From Leucobacter chinensis (GTDB taxonomy: Bacteria > Actinomycetota > Actinomycetes > Actinomycetales > Microbacteriaceae), in contig NZ_JAHQZR010000001.1 in assembly GCF_019049105.1 (NCBI RefSeq), positions 124,001-188,000 on the forward strand: a stretch of DNA of 64,000 nucleotides, written 5' to 3'. The notes beneath the pieces were generated by a model. It worked only from the letters and a program-made list of their open reading frames with translations. It was not told the origin of the DNA and ran no database searches. Both the position numbers and the translations under genes were made by a program. Of this stretch, positions 1 through 9,092 are shown in pieces (position 1 is the first letter of the stretch; the number at the start of each line of letters is the position of its first letter).

Positions 1-352
1 GCTTGCCAATTTCTTTATCGGCCTCGTTGAAGACGGTGAGAATCTCGCCGTCGATCGTTGCCGATTCACCCTTGGAAAGCCAATCGTCGACGCCCTCACA
101 AAACATCATCGTTGAAGCTAGCCCGCCAAACACAATCTTGCCGCCTTCTTCGGTGTAGCTGCCCATGAGGTTGTTGCAGCCGTCGGTGCCGTGCATTGAG
201 CCGTCGTCTTCAAAAACCAACGCCGGGCCCGTGGCATCATCTGGGGTGCCCCAGTTACCGACCACCGACTGCTCTTTGCTTCCTGCGCACGAGACGAGAG
301 CAAAAGAGGCGAGACACAGGGCCCCTGCTGCGAGAATACGTTGTACCTTCAT
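1..352 (-). CDS. META-domain (HslJ-like) lipoprotein, 3' end cut by window edge
   Basis: The reading frame starts at ATG 350-352 on the minus strand and runs off the left edge, so only about the first 117 residues are visible. The N-terminus is a lipoprotein signal: charged start MKVQR, hydrophobic stretch, lipobox LVSC with the cysteine at about residue 22. The mature part contains GTDGCNNLMGSY at about residues 55-66, the hallmark of META/DUF306 domains (HslJ-like), a beta-rich envelope fold of uncertain function. The frame has normal codon use for this genome. An AAGGGAG-like ribosome site lies about 13 bases upstream. It is the first gene downstream of the kgd terminator and is probably transcribed on its own. 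The C-terminal third is unknown. Confidence 0.75.
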   Translation of the reverse strand, partial: MKVQRILAAGALCLASFALVSCAGSKEQSVVGNWGTPDDATGPALVFEDDGSMHGTDGCNNLMGSYTEEGGKIVFGGLASTMMFCEGVDDWLSKGESATIDGEILTVFNEADKEIGK

Positions 353-400
353 GATCTTTACGATACTCCCTTATCTTGAATGCCCCTCGGGAGCGACTCA

Positions 401-442
401 TAAAAAGGTGAGGGCCGGGGCAAAGATGCCCCGGCCCTCACC
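401..442 (-). terminator. Rho-independent terminator of kgd
   Basis: A perfect 15-bp stem (428-442 with 407-421) closes a 6-base loop. On the minus strand it is followed by TTTTTA at 401-406. It lies 17 bases past the kgd stop codon. Confidence 0.9.
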
Positions 443-458
443 TGCCTATCGCGTGGTA

Positions 459-3400
459 CTAGATATCAAGTGCCCTGCGAATAAGGTCTTCTTGCTCGAC
501 CGCGTGGACCTTGGCGAGACCCGTTGAAGGGGCAGCCGAGGCAGGGCGTGAAATGAGGCGAACGCCTCGGGTGCCCTGGTACTTCACGAACTCGAGCGAG
601 ACAAACGGCCATGCGCCCTGGTTCTCTGGCTCGTCCTGAACCCAAACGAACTCTGCCGAGCGCGGGTAGGTTGAGAGGATCGTGCGAATCGCATCGACCG
701 GGGTCGGGTAGTACTGCTCGACGCGAACAAGCGCGACCCGGGGGTCTGGCTGCTTCTCGAGCGCCGCCCGGAGGTCGTAGTACGTCTTGCCTGAGACCAT
801 GATGACGCGCTCGACCTGGCTCTTGTCAGTGATTTGCGCGTCGTCGATGACCTCTTGGAACGTACCCTGTGTGAAGTCTTCAACCGACGAGGTCGCACTG
901 CGCAGTCGCAGCATTGACTTCGGGGTGAAGACGATGAGCGGCTTGCGGGGGCGCTGGTAGGCCTGGCGACGCAACAGGTGGAAGTAGTTTGCCGGTGTCG
1001 AGGGGCGTGCCACAATCATGTTGTCTTCGGCGCACAGCTGCAGGTAGCGTTCGATGCGGGCCGATGAGTGGTCAGGGCCCTGACCCTCGTAGCCGTGAGG
1101 CAGCAGCATGACGACCGACGAACTCTGGCCCCACTTCTGCTCGGCCGACGAGATGAACTCGTCGATGACCGTCTGAGCGCCGTTGGCGAAGTCACCAAAC
1201 TGTGCCTCCCACACGACGAGAGCGTCTTCACGCTGCAACGAGTAACCGTACTCGTACGCAAGCGCTGCGTACTCTGAGAGCAGCGAGTCATAGATCCAGA
1301 AGCGAGCCTGCTGCTCGCTGAGGTTCATGAGGGGCAGCCATTCCTGACCGTTCTTACGGTCGTGGAACACCGCGTGACGCTGCGCAAAGGTACCGCGACG
1401 GGCATCCTGACCGGCGAAGCGCACCGCGGTGCCCTCGACGAGCAGTGAACCGAGCGCGAGTAGCTCGCCGAAGCCCCAGTCGATGTTGCCCGAGCGGCTC
1501 ATTTCGACGCGCTTGTTGAGCAGCTGCTGCAGCTTCGTGTGCACGGTAAAGCCGGTTGGCTTATTGGCGTGTGCATCGCCGACGAGTTCGACAACGCTGC
1601 GGTCGACCGCTGTCGGCACCTGGCTCACCGGAATGGTCGAGGTCACGGGAGCGTTGCCATCGATGACGGGGATCGAAGCGGTTTCGGCCGCGTGCGTCTC
1701 CATAAACGCCTGCTCGAGGCGGTTCTGGAAGTCGTCCTGCGCTCCCTGGTATTCCTCTTCGGTGATATCGCCACGGGCAACCAGCGTCGACGAGTAAATC
1801 TTTCGCGAGCTACGCTTCGCGTCGATCAGGTCGTACATGAGCGGCTGGGTCATCGAGGGGTCGTCGCCCTCGTTGTGGCCGCGGAGACGGTAGCTGATGA
1901 GATCGATGATGACGTCAACGTGGAACTTCTGGCGGAACTCGTATGCGAGCTTCGCCACGCGCACGACTGACTCGGGGTCATCGCCATTCACGTGGAAGAT
2001 TGGCGCCTGAATGACCTTGCCAATGTCGGTCGAGTAAGTACCCGAGCGTGAGTCCTGCGGAAGCGTCGTGAAACCGACCTGGTTATTAATGACCACGTGG
2101 ATCGTGCCGCCGGTGCGGTAGCCGCGCAGCTGCGACATCTGCAGGGTTTCGTAGACAACACCCTGGCCGGACATTGCGGCATCGCCGTGGAGCAGGATGG
2201 GGAGCGTCGTGAACGAGCCGATGGGCTTCAGGTCTTGTTTCGCGCGAACGATGCCCTCGAGCACGCCATTGACGGTCTCAAGGTGCGAAGGGTTCGCGGC
2301 GAGGTAGATCGGTACCTGCTTGCCGGTCGGCGAGGTGAAAGTACCCTCGGTGCCGAGGTGGTACTTGACGTCACCCGAGCGTTTGCCGACCGCAAAGTTG
2401 CCCTCGAACTCGCCGAAGATCTGGCCGTATGACTTGCCAGCGATGTTGGCGAGCACGTTGAGGCGGCCGCGGTGGGCCATACCGATGTCGACGCTGTCGA
2501 CGCCGTCTTCTGCAGCGTCTGAGAGCATTGCATCGAGGAAGGGAATGACCGACTCGCTGCCCTCGAGGCTGAAGCGCTTCTGGCCAACATACTTGGTCTG
2601 GAGGAAGGTCTCGAAGGCCTCAGCCTGGTTGAGCTTCTCGAGAATGCGCATCTGCTCGTCGCGGTCTGGCTTGACCCAGGGAACCTCGACCTGCTCGCGA
2701 ATCCAGAGACGCTGCTCAGGGTCCTGAATGTGCATGTACTCGATGCCGATCTTGCGGCAGTACGAATCGCGGAGCACTCCGAGCAGGTCGCGCAATTGCA
2801 TGCGGTCTTTGCCACCGATGCCGCCCGTGACGAACTCGCGATCGAGGTCCCAGAACGTGAGACCGTGTGACTCGATCTCGAGGTCTGGGTGTGAACGCTG
2901 CTCGTATTCAAGGGGGTTCGTGTCGGCCATGAGATGGCCGCGCACGCGGAACGCGTTGATGAGGTCTTGCACACGAGCCGACTTGTCGATCGCGCCGTGC
3001 AGATCGATATGAATGTCTGTCGCCCAGGTGATGGGTGCGTACGGGATACGCAGCGCCTCAAAGATTTCTTGGTAGAAGTTGTGGCCGCCGGTGAGGCGCT
3101 CGTGCACAATCTTCAAGAACTCGCCTGAGCCGGCACCCTGAATGACGCGGTGGTCGTAGGTGCTCGTCAGCGTGATGGTCTTGCCGATACCGAGGTTCTG
3201 CAGAACCTCGGGTGACGAGCCCTGGAACTCGGCGGGGTACTCGAGCGCTCCCGCGCCGATGATGCAGCCCTGGCCCTCCATGAGGCGGGGAACCGAGTGA
3301 ACGGTGCCGATGCCGCCTGGGTTCGTCAAGCTGATAGTCGTGCCCTGGTAATCGTCAACACCGAGCTTGCCCTTGCGGGCACGGGTCACGAGATCTTCGT

Positions 3401-4196
3401 AGGCGTCGAGGAACTCGTTGAAGTCGAGGGTCTCTGCACGCTTGATTGAAGGAACGACGAGCGTTCGGGTGCCGTCAGGCTTCGGCAGGTCAATGGCGAT
3501 GCCGAGGGCAACATGTGCTGGAACAATAAGCGAGGGCTTGCCGTCAACGACACCGTAAGCAACGTTCTGGCTGGGGAACTCTTTGAGTGTCTGTACGATG
3601 GCCCAGCCGATGAGGTGGGTAAACGATACCTTGCCACCGCGGGTGCGGCGCATGTGGTTGTTCATGACGATACGGTTATCGATCATGAGCTTTGCGGGAA
3701 CCGTTCGAACACTTGTAGCGGTGGGAACCTTAAGGCTCTCGTCCATGTTCTGTGCGACGATCTTTGCCACGCCCTTCAGCGCTGAGGTGGTGGGCTCGTC
3801 ATTGTCTGGCTCTGCGGGTGCAGCTGAGGGCTTTGAACGCCTCGCCTCTGCGGGAATCGGGGTGACCTTCGGCTGACGTGCCGTGGTTCTCGCCTCGATC
3901 GTTCCCGTTTGTGGAGCCGCTGGAGGAGAAGCAGCTGCAGCGGGAGCAGCCGGGGTAGAAGCCTGGGGTGCCGCCTGTGCGGGTGCGGCGGGAGCGGGAG
4001 CCTCGGCGGCGGGAGCAACCCCGCCTCCGCCAGCTGCAACTTTCGCGCCATACTCTTCGAGGGTGGGCCACCAGGATTTATCTACCTGTGACTTATCTTT
4101 AACGTATTGCTTGTACAACTCTTCTACGAGCCAAGCGTTAGCGCCGAAATCTTCTGAGATGCCACCGTTTCCGGTGCCTCCCGATTGCACAGCCAA
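459..4196 (-). CDS. kgd: Multifunctional 2-oxoglutarate metabolism enzyme (E2-E1 fusion)
   Basis: The product has 1245 residues, the usual size of actinobacterial Kgd/OdhA, in which the succinyltransferase (E2) and thiamine-dependent 2-oxoglutarate dehydrogenase/decarboxylase (E1) domains sit on one chain. It acts in the cytosol at the 2-oxoglutarate node of the TCA cycle. Seen in order: a short E1-type N-terminus (NAWLVEELYKQYVKDKSQVD, residues 20-39), an Ala/Pro linker (about 55-130), the E2 catalytic domain (about 140-370) with DHRVIQG and histidine 349, then E1 from about 400 with a thiamine-diphosphate region near 670-710 (HGDAAMSGQG, VINNQVGFTT). No lipoyl domain is present, as in the family. 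The start is TTG at 4196, preceded by GAGAGG; no ATG fits better. It is monocistronic, divergent from guaB1, with its own terminator. In relatives activity is held back by an FHA protein (OdhI/GarA), which is not in this window. Confidence 0.96.
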   Translation of the reverse strand: MAVQSGGTGNGGISEDFGANAWLVEELYKQYVKDKSQVDKSWWPTLEEYGAKVAAGGGGVAPAAEAPAPAAPAQAAPQASTPAAPAAAASPPAAPQTGTIEARTTARQPKVTPIPAEARRSKPSAAPAEPDNDEPTTSALKGVAKIVAQNMDESLKVPTATSVRTVPAKLMIDNRIVMNNHMRRTRGGKVSFTHLIGWAIVQTLKEFPSQNVAYGVVDGKPSLIVPAHVALGIAIDLPKPDGTRTLVVPSIKRAETLDFNEFLDAYEDLVTRARKGKLGVDDYQGTTISLTNPGGIGTVHSVPRLMEGQGCIIGAGALEYPAEFQGSSPEVLQNLGIGKTITLTSTYDHRVIQGAGSGEFLKIVHERLTGGHNFYQEIFEALRIPYAPITWATDIHIDLHGAIDKSARVQDLINAFRVRGHLMADTNPLEYEQRSHPDLEIESHGLTFWDLDREFVTGGIGGKDRMQLRDLLGVLRDSYCRKIGIEYMHIQDPEQRLWIREQVEVPWVKPDRDEQMRILEKLNQAEAFETFLQTKYVGQKRFSLEGSESVIPFLDAMLSDAAEDGVDSVDIGMAHRGRLNVLANIAGKSYGQIFGEFEGNFAVGKRSGDVKYHLGTEGTFTSPTGKQVPIYLAANPSHLETVNGVLEGIVRAKQDLKPIGSFTTLPILLHGDAAMSGQGVVYETLQMSQLRGYRTGGTIHVVINNQVGFTTLPQDSRSGTYSTDIGKVIQAPIFHVNGDDPESVVRVAKLAYEFRQKFHVDVIIDLISYRLRGHNEGDDPSMTQPLMYDLIDAKRSSRKIYSSTLVARGDITEEEYQGAQDDFQNRLEQAFMETHAAETASIPVIDGNAPVTSTIPVSQVPTAVDRSVVELVGDAHANKPTGFTVHTKLQQLLNKRVEMSRSGNIDWGFGELLALGSLLVEGTAVRFAGQDARRGTFAQRHAVFHDRKNGQEWLPLMNLSEQQARFWIYDSLLSEYAALAYEYGYSLQREDALVVWEAQFGDFANGAQTVIDEFISSAEQKWGQSSSVVMLLPHGYEGQGPDHSSARIERYLQLCAEDNMIVARPSTPANYFHLLRRQAYQRPRKPLIVFTPKSMLRLRSATSSVEDFTQGTFQEVIDDAQITDKSQVERVIMVSGKTYYDLRAALEKQPDPRVALVRVEQYYPTPVDAIRTILSTYPRSAEFVWVQDEPENQGAWPFVSLEFVKYQGTRGVRLISRPASAAPSTGLAKVHAVEQEDLIRRALDI

Positions 4197-4272
4197 ACTG
4201 ATGTTCCTCTCTGTTGTGCAGACACTGCACGTTAGATGATGTTGGGGTGCCCACCTAGTTGTGGATCGCCAC

Positions 4273-4301
4273 CTACTAGCCTACGTCAGTTTTGCTTACA
4301 A
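4273..4301 (-). promoter_or_regulatory. Candidate kgd promoter
   Basis: On the minus strand TTGTAA (4296-4301) and TAGTAG (4273-4278) are 17 bases apart, 77 bases or more upstream of the kgd start. Each hexamer matches only part of the consensus. On the plus strand TACAAT (4297-4302) could be the -10 of guaB1, so the two promoters may overlap. Confidence 0.35.
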
Positions 4302-4362
4302 TGCACCATGGACAATCAGGTGAAGCTCGATCTTCGCACCCTGGCACGGTAGCGTGAGAACT

Positions 4363-5802
4363 ATGCAGTTTCTTGACTCAGGAATCCACGGTGATCTCAC
4401 CTATTCAGACGTCTTTCTTGTGCCGAGCTTGAGCGATGTTACAAGCCGATACGAGGCAGACCTGGGCCCCGGTGACGGGACCGGCATGACGATTCCGCTC
4501 ATTGCCTCAAACATGAACGCGGTGACGGGCCCACGCCTCGCAGCAACGATCGCGAGGCGTGGCGGTATTGGCGTGTTGCCACAGGATATGGGCCCTGCAG
4601 ACTTGCTGGGTGCGATCCGCTGGGTCAAAGAGCAATCGCCACTCTGGGACAGCCCGTATCGCGCGAGTGCCGACACAACCGTTGCTGAAGCCCTTACGCG
4701 CCTACCGGCAACCCGTGGGTTTGCGTTTATCGTGACCGAGGGTGACGAAGACCTCGGAGTGGTGCCAGCCGAACTGCTCGCAACGGTCGACCGACACAGC
4801 ACCCTGGGGCAGCTCTCGCAGAGCGGGTGGCTCGCACTCGAGGCCGAGACGATCACCGACGGTGAACAAGCCTACGAGGCACTGGCCGCAACCAACCACG
4901 CCTTTGCGCTTGTCGTGCGTCGGGGCCACATCATCGGCACGATTTCTGACAAGACCGCCGTGCGTAGCACCGTCTACACTCCGAATCTGAATGCGCAGGG
5001 AACCCTCGGTCTTGCGGCCGCCGTTGGCATCAACGGTGACGTGACTGGCCGAGCAAAAGCCCTCGTCGAGGCCGGCGTTGACGTACTCGTACTCGATACC
5101 GCGCATGGGCACCAGCGCGCCATGGTGCAGGCCGTCGAAGCCGTCGCTGCACTCGACCTGGGAGTGCCCATTGTTGCTGGCAACGTCGTCACCGCTCAGG
5201 CGACTAACGATCTTGTGCAAGCGGGGGCGAACATCGTCAAGGTCGGGGTTGGCCCCGGTGCGATGTGCACGACGCGCATGATGACGGCCGTCGGCCGGCC
5301 CCAATTCTCAGCGGTTCTCGAGGCCGCCGAAGCAGCCCGAGTTGCGGGTGCTCATGTGTGGGCAGACGGTGGAGTGCAGTTTCCACGTGACGTTGCGCTC
5401 GCGCTCGCTGCGGGAGCCCGTGGCGTGATGATCGGTTCATGGTTTGCGGGCAACATCGAGTCGCCCGGGCAGATTCAACGCGAGGCGAACGGCGACCTCT
5501 TTAAGACGAACTGGGGTATGGCCTCGACCAAGGCTGTGACCGAACGCTTCGCTCGGCTCAGCGCCTTCGAACGTGCGCGCAAAGCGATGTTCTCAGAGGG
5601 CATCAGCGAGAGTCGCGTGAAGCTTGACCCAGAACGTCCCTCGATCGAAGACAGCATTGACGCGATCACGGCTGGGGTACGCTCGTCGATGACCTACGCG
5701 GGTGCGCGGGACATCGAGGCGTTCCACGAACGAGCCGTCGTGGGGGTGCAGTCGGCTGCGGGATATGAAGAAGGCCGGGCGCGCGAGCGCATTTCACGAT
5801 AA
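4363..5802 (+). CDS. guaB1: GuaB1-type IMPDH-family protein (GMP reductase-like)
   Basis: The product has 479 residues and belongs to the IMP dehydrogenase/GMP reductase family of TIM-barrel enzymes. Seen: barrel N-terminus with SYSDVFLVP-like LTYSDVFLVP, a CBS-domain pair at about 90-205, the NAD/IMP strand VLVLDTAHGH, and the catalytic loop GVGPGAMCTTR with cysteine at about 302. The sequence follows the GuaB1 branch of actinobacteria rather than the housekeeping GuaB2. A mycobacterial GuaB1 has been reported to act as a CBS-containing GMP reductase, so the likely reaction is NADPH-dependent conversion of GMP to IMP in purine salvage; dehydrogenase activity is the alternative. ATG 4363 (MQFLDSG) is preferred over GTG 4354 because family members begin with MRFLDG-like sequence. 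Single gene, divergent from kgd. Confidence 0.88.
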   Translation: MQFLDSGIHGDLTYSDVFLVPSLSDVTSRYEADLGPGDGTGMTIPLIASNMNAVTGPRLAATIARRGGIGVLPQDMGPADLLGAIRWVKEQSPLWDSPYRASADTTVAEALTRLPATRGFAFIVTEGDEDLGVVPAELLATVDRHSTLGQLSQSGWLALEAETITDGEQAYEALAATNHAFALVVRRGHIIGTISDKTAVRSTVYTPNLNAQGTLGLAAAVGINGDVTGRAKALVEAGVDVLVLDTAHGHQRAMVQAVEAVAALDLGVPIVAGNVVTAQATNDLVQAGANIVKVGVGPGAMCTTRMMTAVGRPQFSAVLEAAEAARVAGAHVWADGGVQFPRDVALALAAGARGVMIGSWFAGNIESPGQIQREANGDLFKTNWGMASTKAVTERFARLSAFERARKAMFSEGISESRVKLDPERPSIEDSIDAITAGVRSSMTYAGARDIEAFHERAVVGVQSAAGYEEGRARERISR

Positions 5803-5886
5803 ACTGCAAATAATTATGAGAAGATCATCGAATTCCGACGACCCTCCGAGTAGCAACTCACTTGAGCCCACGCGGGGGTACCGCGC

Positions 5887-7206
5887 ATGAACGAGTGGAT
5901 TCTGCTCGCTATAGGTCTTGTGCTTACCCTTGGCACTGGCGTTTTCGTTGCGAGCGAGTTCTCGCTCGTGGCTCTCGAACGCGCTGCCCTTGAACGCCGC
6001 AGAAGCGCGGGGGAGCGCGGGCTTGGTTCAGTGCTCAAAGCTCTCTCTACCACCTCGACGCAGCTCTCGAGTGCTCAGCTCGGTATTACGCTCACGACGC
6101 TGCTCGCGGGCTTCACCCTCGAGCCAGCGCTCAGCACCATGCTTAATGCGCCGCTTGGTGCTCTCGGCATCAGTGACGCGGTATTGCCGATCATTACGGT
6201 GCCACTCGCGGTTGCGATCGCGACGTTGCTCTCGATGATCTTCGGTGAACTCGTGCCCAAAAACTTTGCAATTGCGAAGCCACTTGAAACAGCCAAGATT
6301 GTCTCGCCGCTGCAACTCGGGTTTACCGCGGTTTTCAAACCCGCTGTGCTCGGGCTCAACGGCAGTGCCAACTGGTTCTTGCGCAAGGTCGGTATCGAGC
6401 CGAAAGAAGAGCTCTCGAGCGCACGTACCGCCCAAGAGCTTTCGTCTCTCGTGCGCCACTCAGCGAATACCGGTCTACTTGAAGAAGAGACCGCCGACCT
6501 CATTGGCCGCACGCTGCGTTTCTCAGAGAGGAACGCAATCGACGTTATGACGCCAAGGCTGAAAATGGAGAGCCTCCACAAGCTCGACTCCGCACAGAGC
6601 GTCATCGACCTCGCGGGTAAAACCGGCTTCTCGCGCTTTCCCGTGATCGACGAAGACCGAGATGATGTTGTCGGCGTTGTGCACCTTAAACAGGCGGTCG
6701 GAGTGCCGCGCGAAAAGCGTCAAGAGGTTCCCGTTGCGGCCCTGTCAGATGATGCGCCACGTGTTCCTGAAACGATGCCACTCGATGTACTGCTTGGCGA
6801 GCTTCGTAACCAGGGTTTCCAAATCGCGATCGTGGTCGACGAGTACGGAGGCACCTCAGGCATGGTGACGCTCGAAGATCTCGTTGAAGAGCTCATTGGC
6901 GAGGTCGCCGACGAGCACGACCGCGATTCGGTCGAGATCTCGCAGCGCGGTGACCACATCGAGTTTCCCGCCGACCTTCGGCCCGACGAAGTTCTCTCTC
7001 AGACGAGCATCGTGGTCCCAGAGCGGCCCGAATACGACACCGTTGCCGGGTACGTCGTCTATGAGCTGGGGCGCATGCCGCAGCAGGGCGATAGCGTTGC
7101 CGTTCCCGAAGGCACCCTGACGGTGCAGAAGATGGATGGGATGCGAGTGGATCGCCTGCTCTTTACGAGAGCAGCAGAAACCGGGGGAGGTGAGAACGAT
7201 GAGTGA
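5887..7206 (+). CDS. CNNM/CorC-family membrane protein (hemolysin-type), first of pair
   Basis: A 439-residue protein with a DUF21 (CNNM) transmembrane domain at about 1-190, a CBS pair at about 205-325 and a CorC_HlyC C-terminal domain at about 335-425. Seen are [13 protein letters not shown] near the N-terminus, the SAQLGIT motif, [10 protein letters not shown] typical of the DUF21 domain, and [20 protein letters not shown] of the second CBS motif. Family members are linked to magnesium or cobalt efflux/homeostasis; older names call them hemolysins. It overlaps the next paralogue by 8 bases, so the two are translationally coupled and may form a heteromer. The substrate cannot be read from sequence. 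Confidence 0.85.
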   Translation: MNEWILLAIGLVLTLGTGVFVASEFSLVALERAALERRRSAGERGLGSVLKALSTTSTQLSSAQLGITLTTLLAGFTLEPALSTMLNAPLGALGISDAVLPIITVPLAVAIATLLSMIFGELVPKNFAIAKPLETAKIVSPLQLGFTAVFKPAVLGLNGSANWFLRKVGIEPKEELSSARTAQELSSLVRHSANTGLLEEETADLIGRTLRFSERNAIDVMTPRLKMESLHKLDSAQSVIDLAGKTGFSRFPVIDEDRDDVVGVVHLKQAVGVPREKRQEVPVAALSDDAPRVPETMPLDVLLGELRNQGFQIAIVVDEYGGTSGMVTLEDLVEELIGEVADEHDRDSVEISQRGDHIEFPADLRPDEVLSQTSIVVPERPEYDTVAGYVVYELGRMPQQGDSVAVPEGTLTVQKMDGMRVDRLLFTRAAETGGGENDE

Positions 7207-8245
7207 GTGGTCAGGTATTCTTTGGCTTTTCGTGTTGCTGCTCGCGAACGCCTTTTTCGTGGCAGCCGAGTTCGCGGTAATTTCTGCGCGGCGCTCGCAA
7301 ATCGAGCCACGCGCAGAGGCTGGCGAGAAGCGCGCCAAGACGGCACTGTACGCGATGGAACACGCGACCCTCATGCTCGCGACGAGTCAGCTCGGCATCA
7401 CGGTCTGTTCGCTCGTCATCCTGAACGTTTCTGAACCCGCGATCCACCACCTTCTTGAAGGGCCGCTCGAATGGACCGGCATGAGCGCGAACATGGTGTC
7501 GATTGCCGGCTTCATCATCACCCTTGTGCTCGTTACATACCTGCACGTCGTGGTAGGTGAGATGATTCCTAAGAACGCGGCGTTCAGCGTGCCAGATCGC
7601 GCGGTGCTCATTCTCGCACCGCCGCTCGTGGCGGTCTCTCGGGTGTTCGGGCTGCTCATCAAAGGCCTGAACGCGATCGCCAACGGCATTCTGAGGCTGT
7701 TTGGTGTTGAGCCAAAGAGCGAGACGAACAGCAGCTACACGCTCGAAGAGGTCGCAACGATCGTGAGCCACTCACAAGAGGAAGGCCTGCTTGAAGACCG
7801 CAGCGGCGCCCTCACTGCTGCGTTTGATTTCACGCAGAAGAATGCTGAAAGGGTTGCCGTTTCGCGTGATGCTCTCGTGACTATCTCGCACCTCTCATCA
7901 CCTGATGAGGTCGAGCAGACTGTCGCAAAACACGGCTTCTCGCGCTATATCGTCACCGACGAGCACGACTCCCTCGTTGGCTACGTACACATCAAAGACC
8001 TTATTCGCATCGCGCCTGAACGCGCTGGCGATCCGATTCCAGCCAAACGCATCAGGCAACTGCTCGATGTGCCGGCAGATGCGGTGGTCGGTGATGTTGT
8101 TGCTCTCATGCAGCAGGAGGGCACGCACCTCGCGCGGGTTACCGCAGCTGAGGGTGAGGAAGTTGGCGTGCTCTTCCTAGAAGACGTTATTGAAGAGCTT
8201 GTGGGAGAGGTGCACGACGCTACCCGACGCAAACGCTTCGACTAA
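7199..8245 (+). CDS. CNNM/CorC-family membrane protein, second of pair
   Basis: A 348-residue paralogue of the preceding gene: DUF21 domain (about 1-190, with FFVAAEFAVISARRSQIE, SQLGITVCSLV, GEMIPKNAAF) and a CBS pair (about 205-335, ending in FLEDVIEELVGEV). It lacks the CorC_HlyC tail found in its partner. The start is ATG 7199, with GGGGGAGG 8 bases upstream inside the end of the previous gene. Tandem long/short CNNM pairs are common in actinobacteria, which suggests a two-subunit complex. Role inferred as divalent metal homeostasis. Confidence 0.85.
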   Translation: MSEWSGILWLFVLLLANAFFVAAEFAVISARRSQIEPRAEAGEKRAKTALYAMEHATLMLATSQLGITVCSLVILNVSEPAIHHLLEGPLEWTGMSANMVSIAGFIITLVLVTYLHVVVGEMIPKNAAFSVPDRAVLILAPPLVAVSRVFGLLIKGLNAIANGILRLFGVEPKSETNSSYTLEEVATIVSHSQEEGLLEDRSGALTAAFDFTQKNAERVAVSRDALVTISHLSSPDEVEQTVAKHGFSRYIVTDEHDSLVGYVHIKDLIRIAPERAGDPIPAKRIRQLLDVPADAVVGDVVALMQQEGTHLARVTAAEGEEVGVLFLEDVIEELVGEVHDATRRKRFD

Positions 8246-8269
8246 ACCGAACCGTAACGGTGCGGGCCT

Positions 8270-9043
8270 CTAGCCTTCGGGCTGGGGGCCCGCTTGCGGT
8301 TGGTCGCCCTCTGAAACGCCCTCTTCACCCTGCTGGGCTTCTGGGTTTTCGGAGCCTTCTTGAGACTGCTGCTTTTCAGCACCTTCGCCCTCGTGCGCTG
8401 AGGAGGGCTGGTCAAAAGTTGCGAGCGGTTCGAGCACGAGCTCAAGGCGGACGGTGCGGGCAGAGAGCTGCCCCTCGGTGACGAAAGAGTCTGGCAGGTC
8501 GAATGTAGCCTCAGCGCGAGAGCTGTCTTCATCGAACTGTGGCGTGAACAGCACTCTTGTGTCGGGATAGGTGGCTGAGGGCGTGATGAGTGTGCCAATG
8601 GCCCCGAATGATTCGAGGGGCTCGCCGCGACGCTCGTAGAGCGCTGGCTCGGTGAGAACGAACCGTAGGTCGTCTTGCGACTCCAGAGAAGCAACGAGCT
8701 CGATGCTCGTCACAATGCCATCACTTGTCACGATGGTTCCCGAAGCATCTCTGAGTAGTTCTGCAGAGGTCTCGTCGGTTTCTGGCGAAGCTTCTTCGTT
8801 ATCTTGTTCGGGAGCTTCAACTGAACCGCTAATCGAGTATGTGGTGCTTGTCACCGGGGCGAGCAAGCTCGCGTCTGCGTTAAAACTACGTACCGCCTGG
8901 TCAGCGACCTCGGCCACCTCTGAGCAACCGGTAAATAAGAGGGTGCCAACAGTGCACCAGCAGCCCATGAGAAGCGTGCGCCGTAGCGGGGCTCTCTTGC
9001 CGTGGTGCGACCTGGAGGTGACGAAGAAGTTCATATCTCTCAT
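8270..9043 (-). CDS. Putative lipoprotein of unknown function
   Basis: A 257-residue predicted lipoprotein. The N-terminus has a basic region (about 10-22), a hydrophobic segment and the lipobox LFTGC with cysteine near residue 40. The mature part is rich in Asp, Glu, Ser and Thr. It ends in a low-complexity tail of about 40 residues rich in Glu, Gln, Gly and Pro. I do not recognise a domain. The start at 9043 is tentative: ATG 9034 (MNFF) is an alternative, and neither has a strong ribosome site. An open frame continues upstream but its extra 70 residues would put the signal peptide internally. Convergent with the CNNM pair. A weak hairpin at 8262-8293 overlaps the stop codon. Confidence 0.7.
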   Translation of the reverse strand: MRDMNFFVTSRSHHGKRAPLRRTLLMGCWCTVGTLLFTGCSEVAEVADQAVRSFNADASLLAPVTSTTYSISGSVEAPEQDNEEASPETDETSAELLRDASGTIVTSDGIVTSIELVASLESQDDLRFVLTEPALYERRGEPLESFGAIGTLITPSATYPDTRVLFTPQFDEDSSRAEATFDLPDSFVTEGQLSARTVRLELVLEPLATFDQPSSAHEGEGAEKQQSQEGSENPEAQQGEEGVSEGDQPQAGPQPEG

Positions 9044-9092
9044 AGCGTAAGGCTCGCACCTTGACACTGACGGGGAAGAGGCTGAACGTTGC

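Noticed and set aside
118-303. 61-codon minus-strand frame inside the left-edge lipoprotein gene
   Set aside because: It is out of frame with the META-domain lipoprotein that starts at 352, has no family-like sequence, and is Arg/Ala/Ser-rich as shadows in GC-rich DNA are.
2228-3109. 293-codon frame inside kgd
   Set aside because: Same-strand shadow of kgd in another frame; composition Ser/Arg/Thr-rich and no motif.
8262-8293. Hairpin at the CNNM/lipoprotein junction as a terminator
   Set aside because: The stem is short and broken, overlaps the end of the lipoprotein gene, and has no U tract on either strand.
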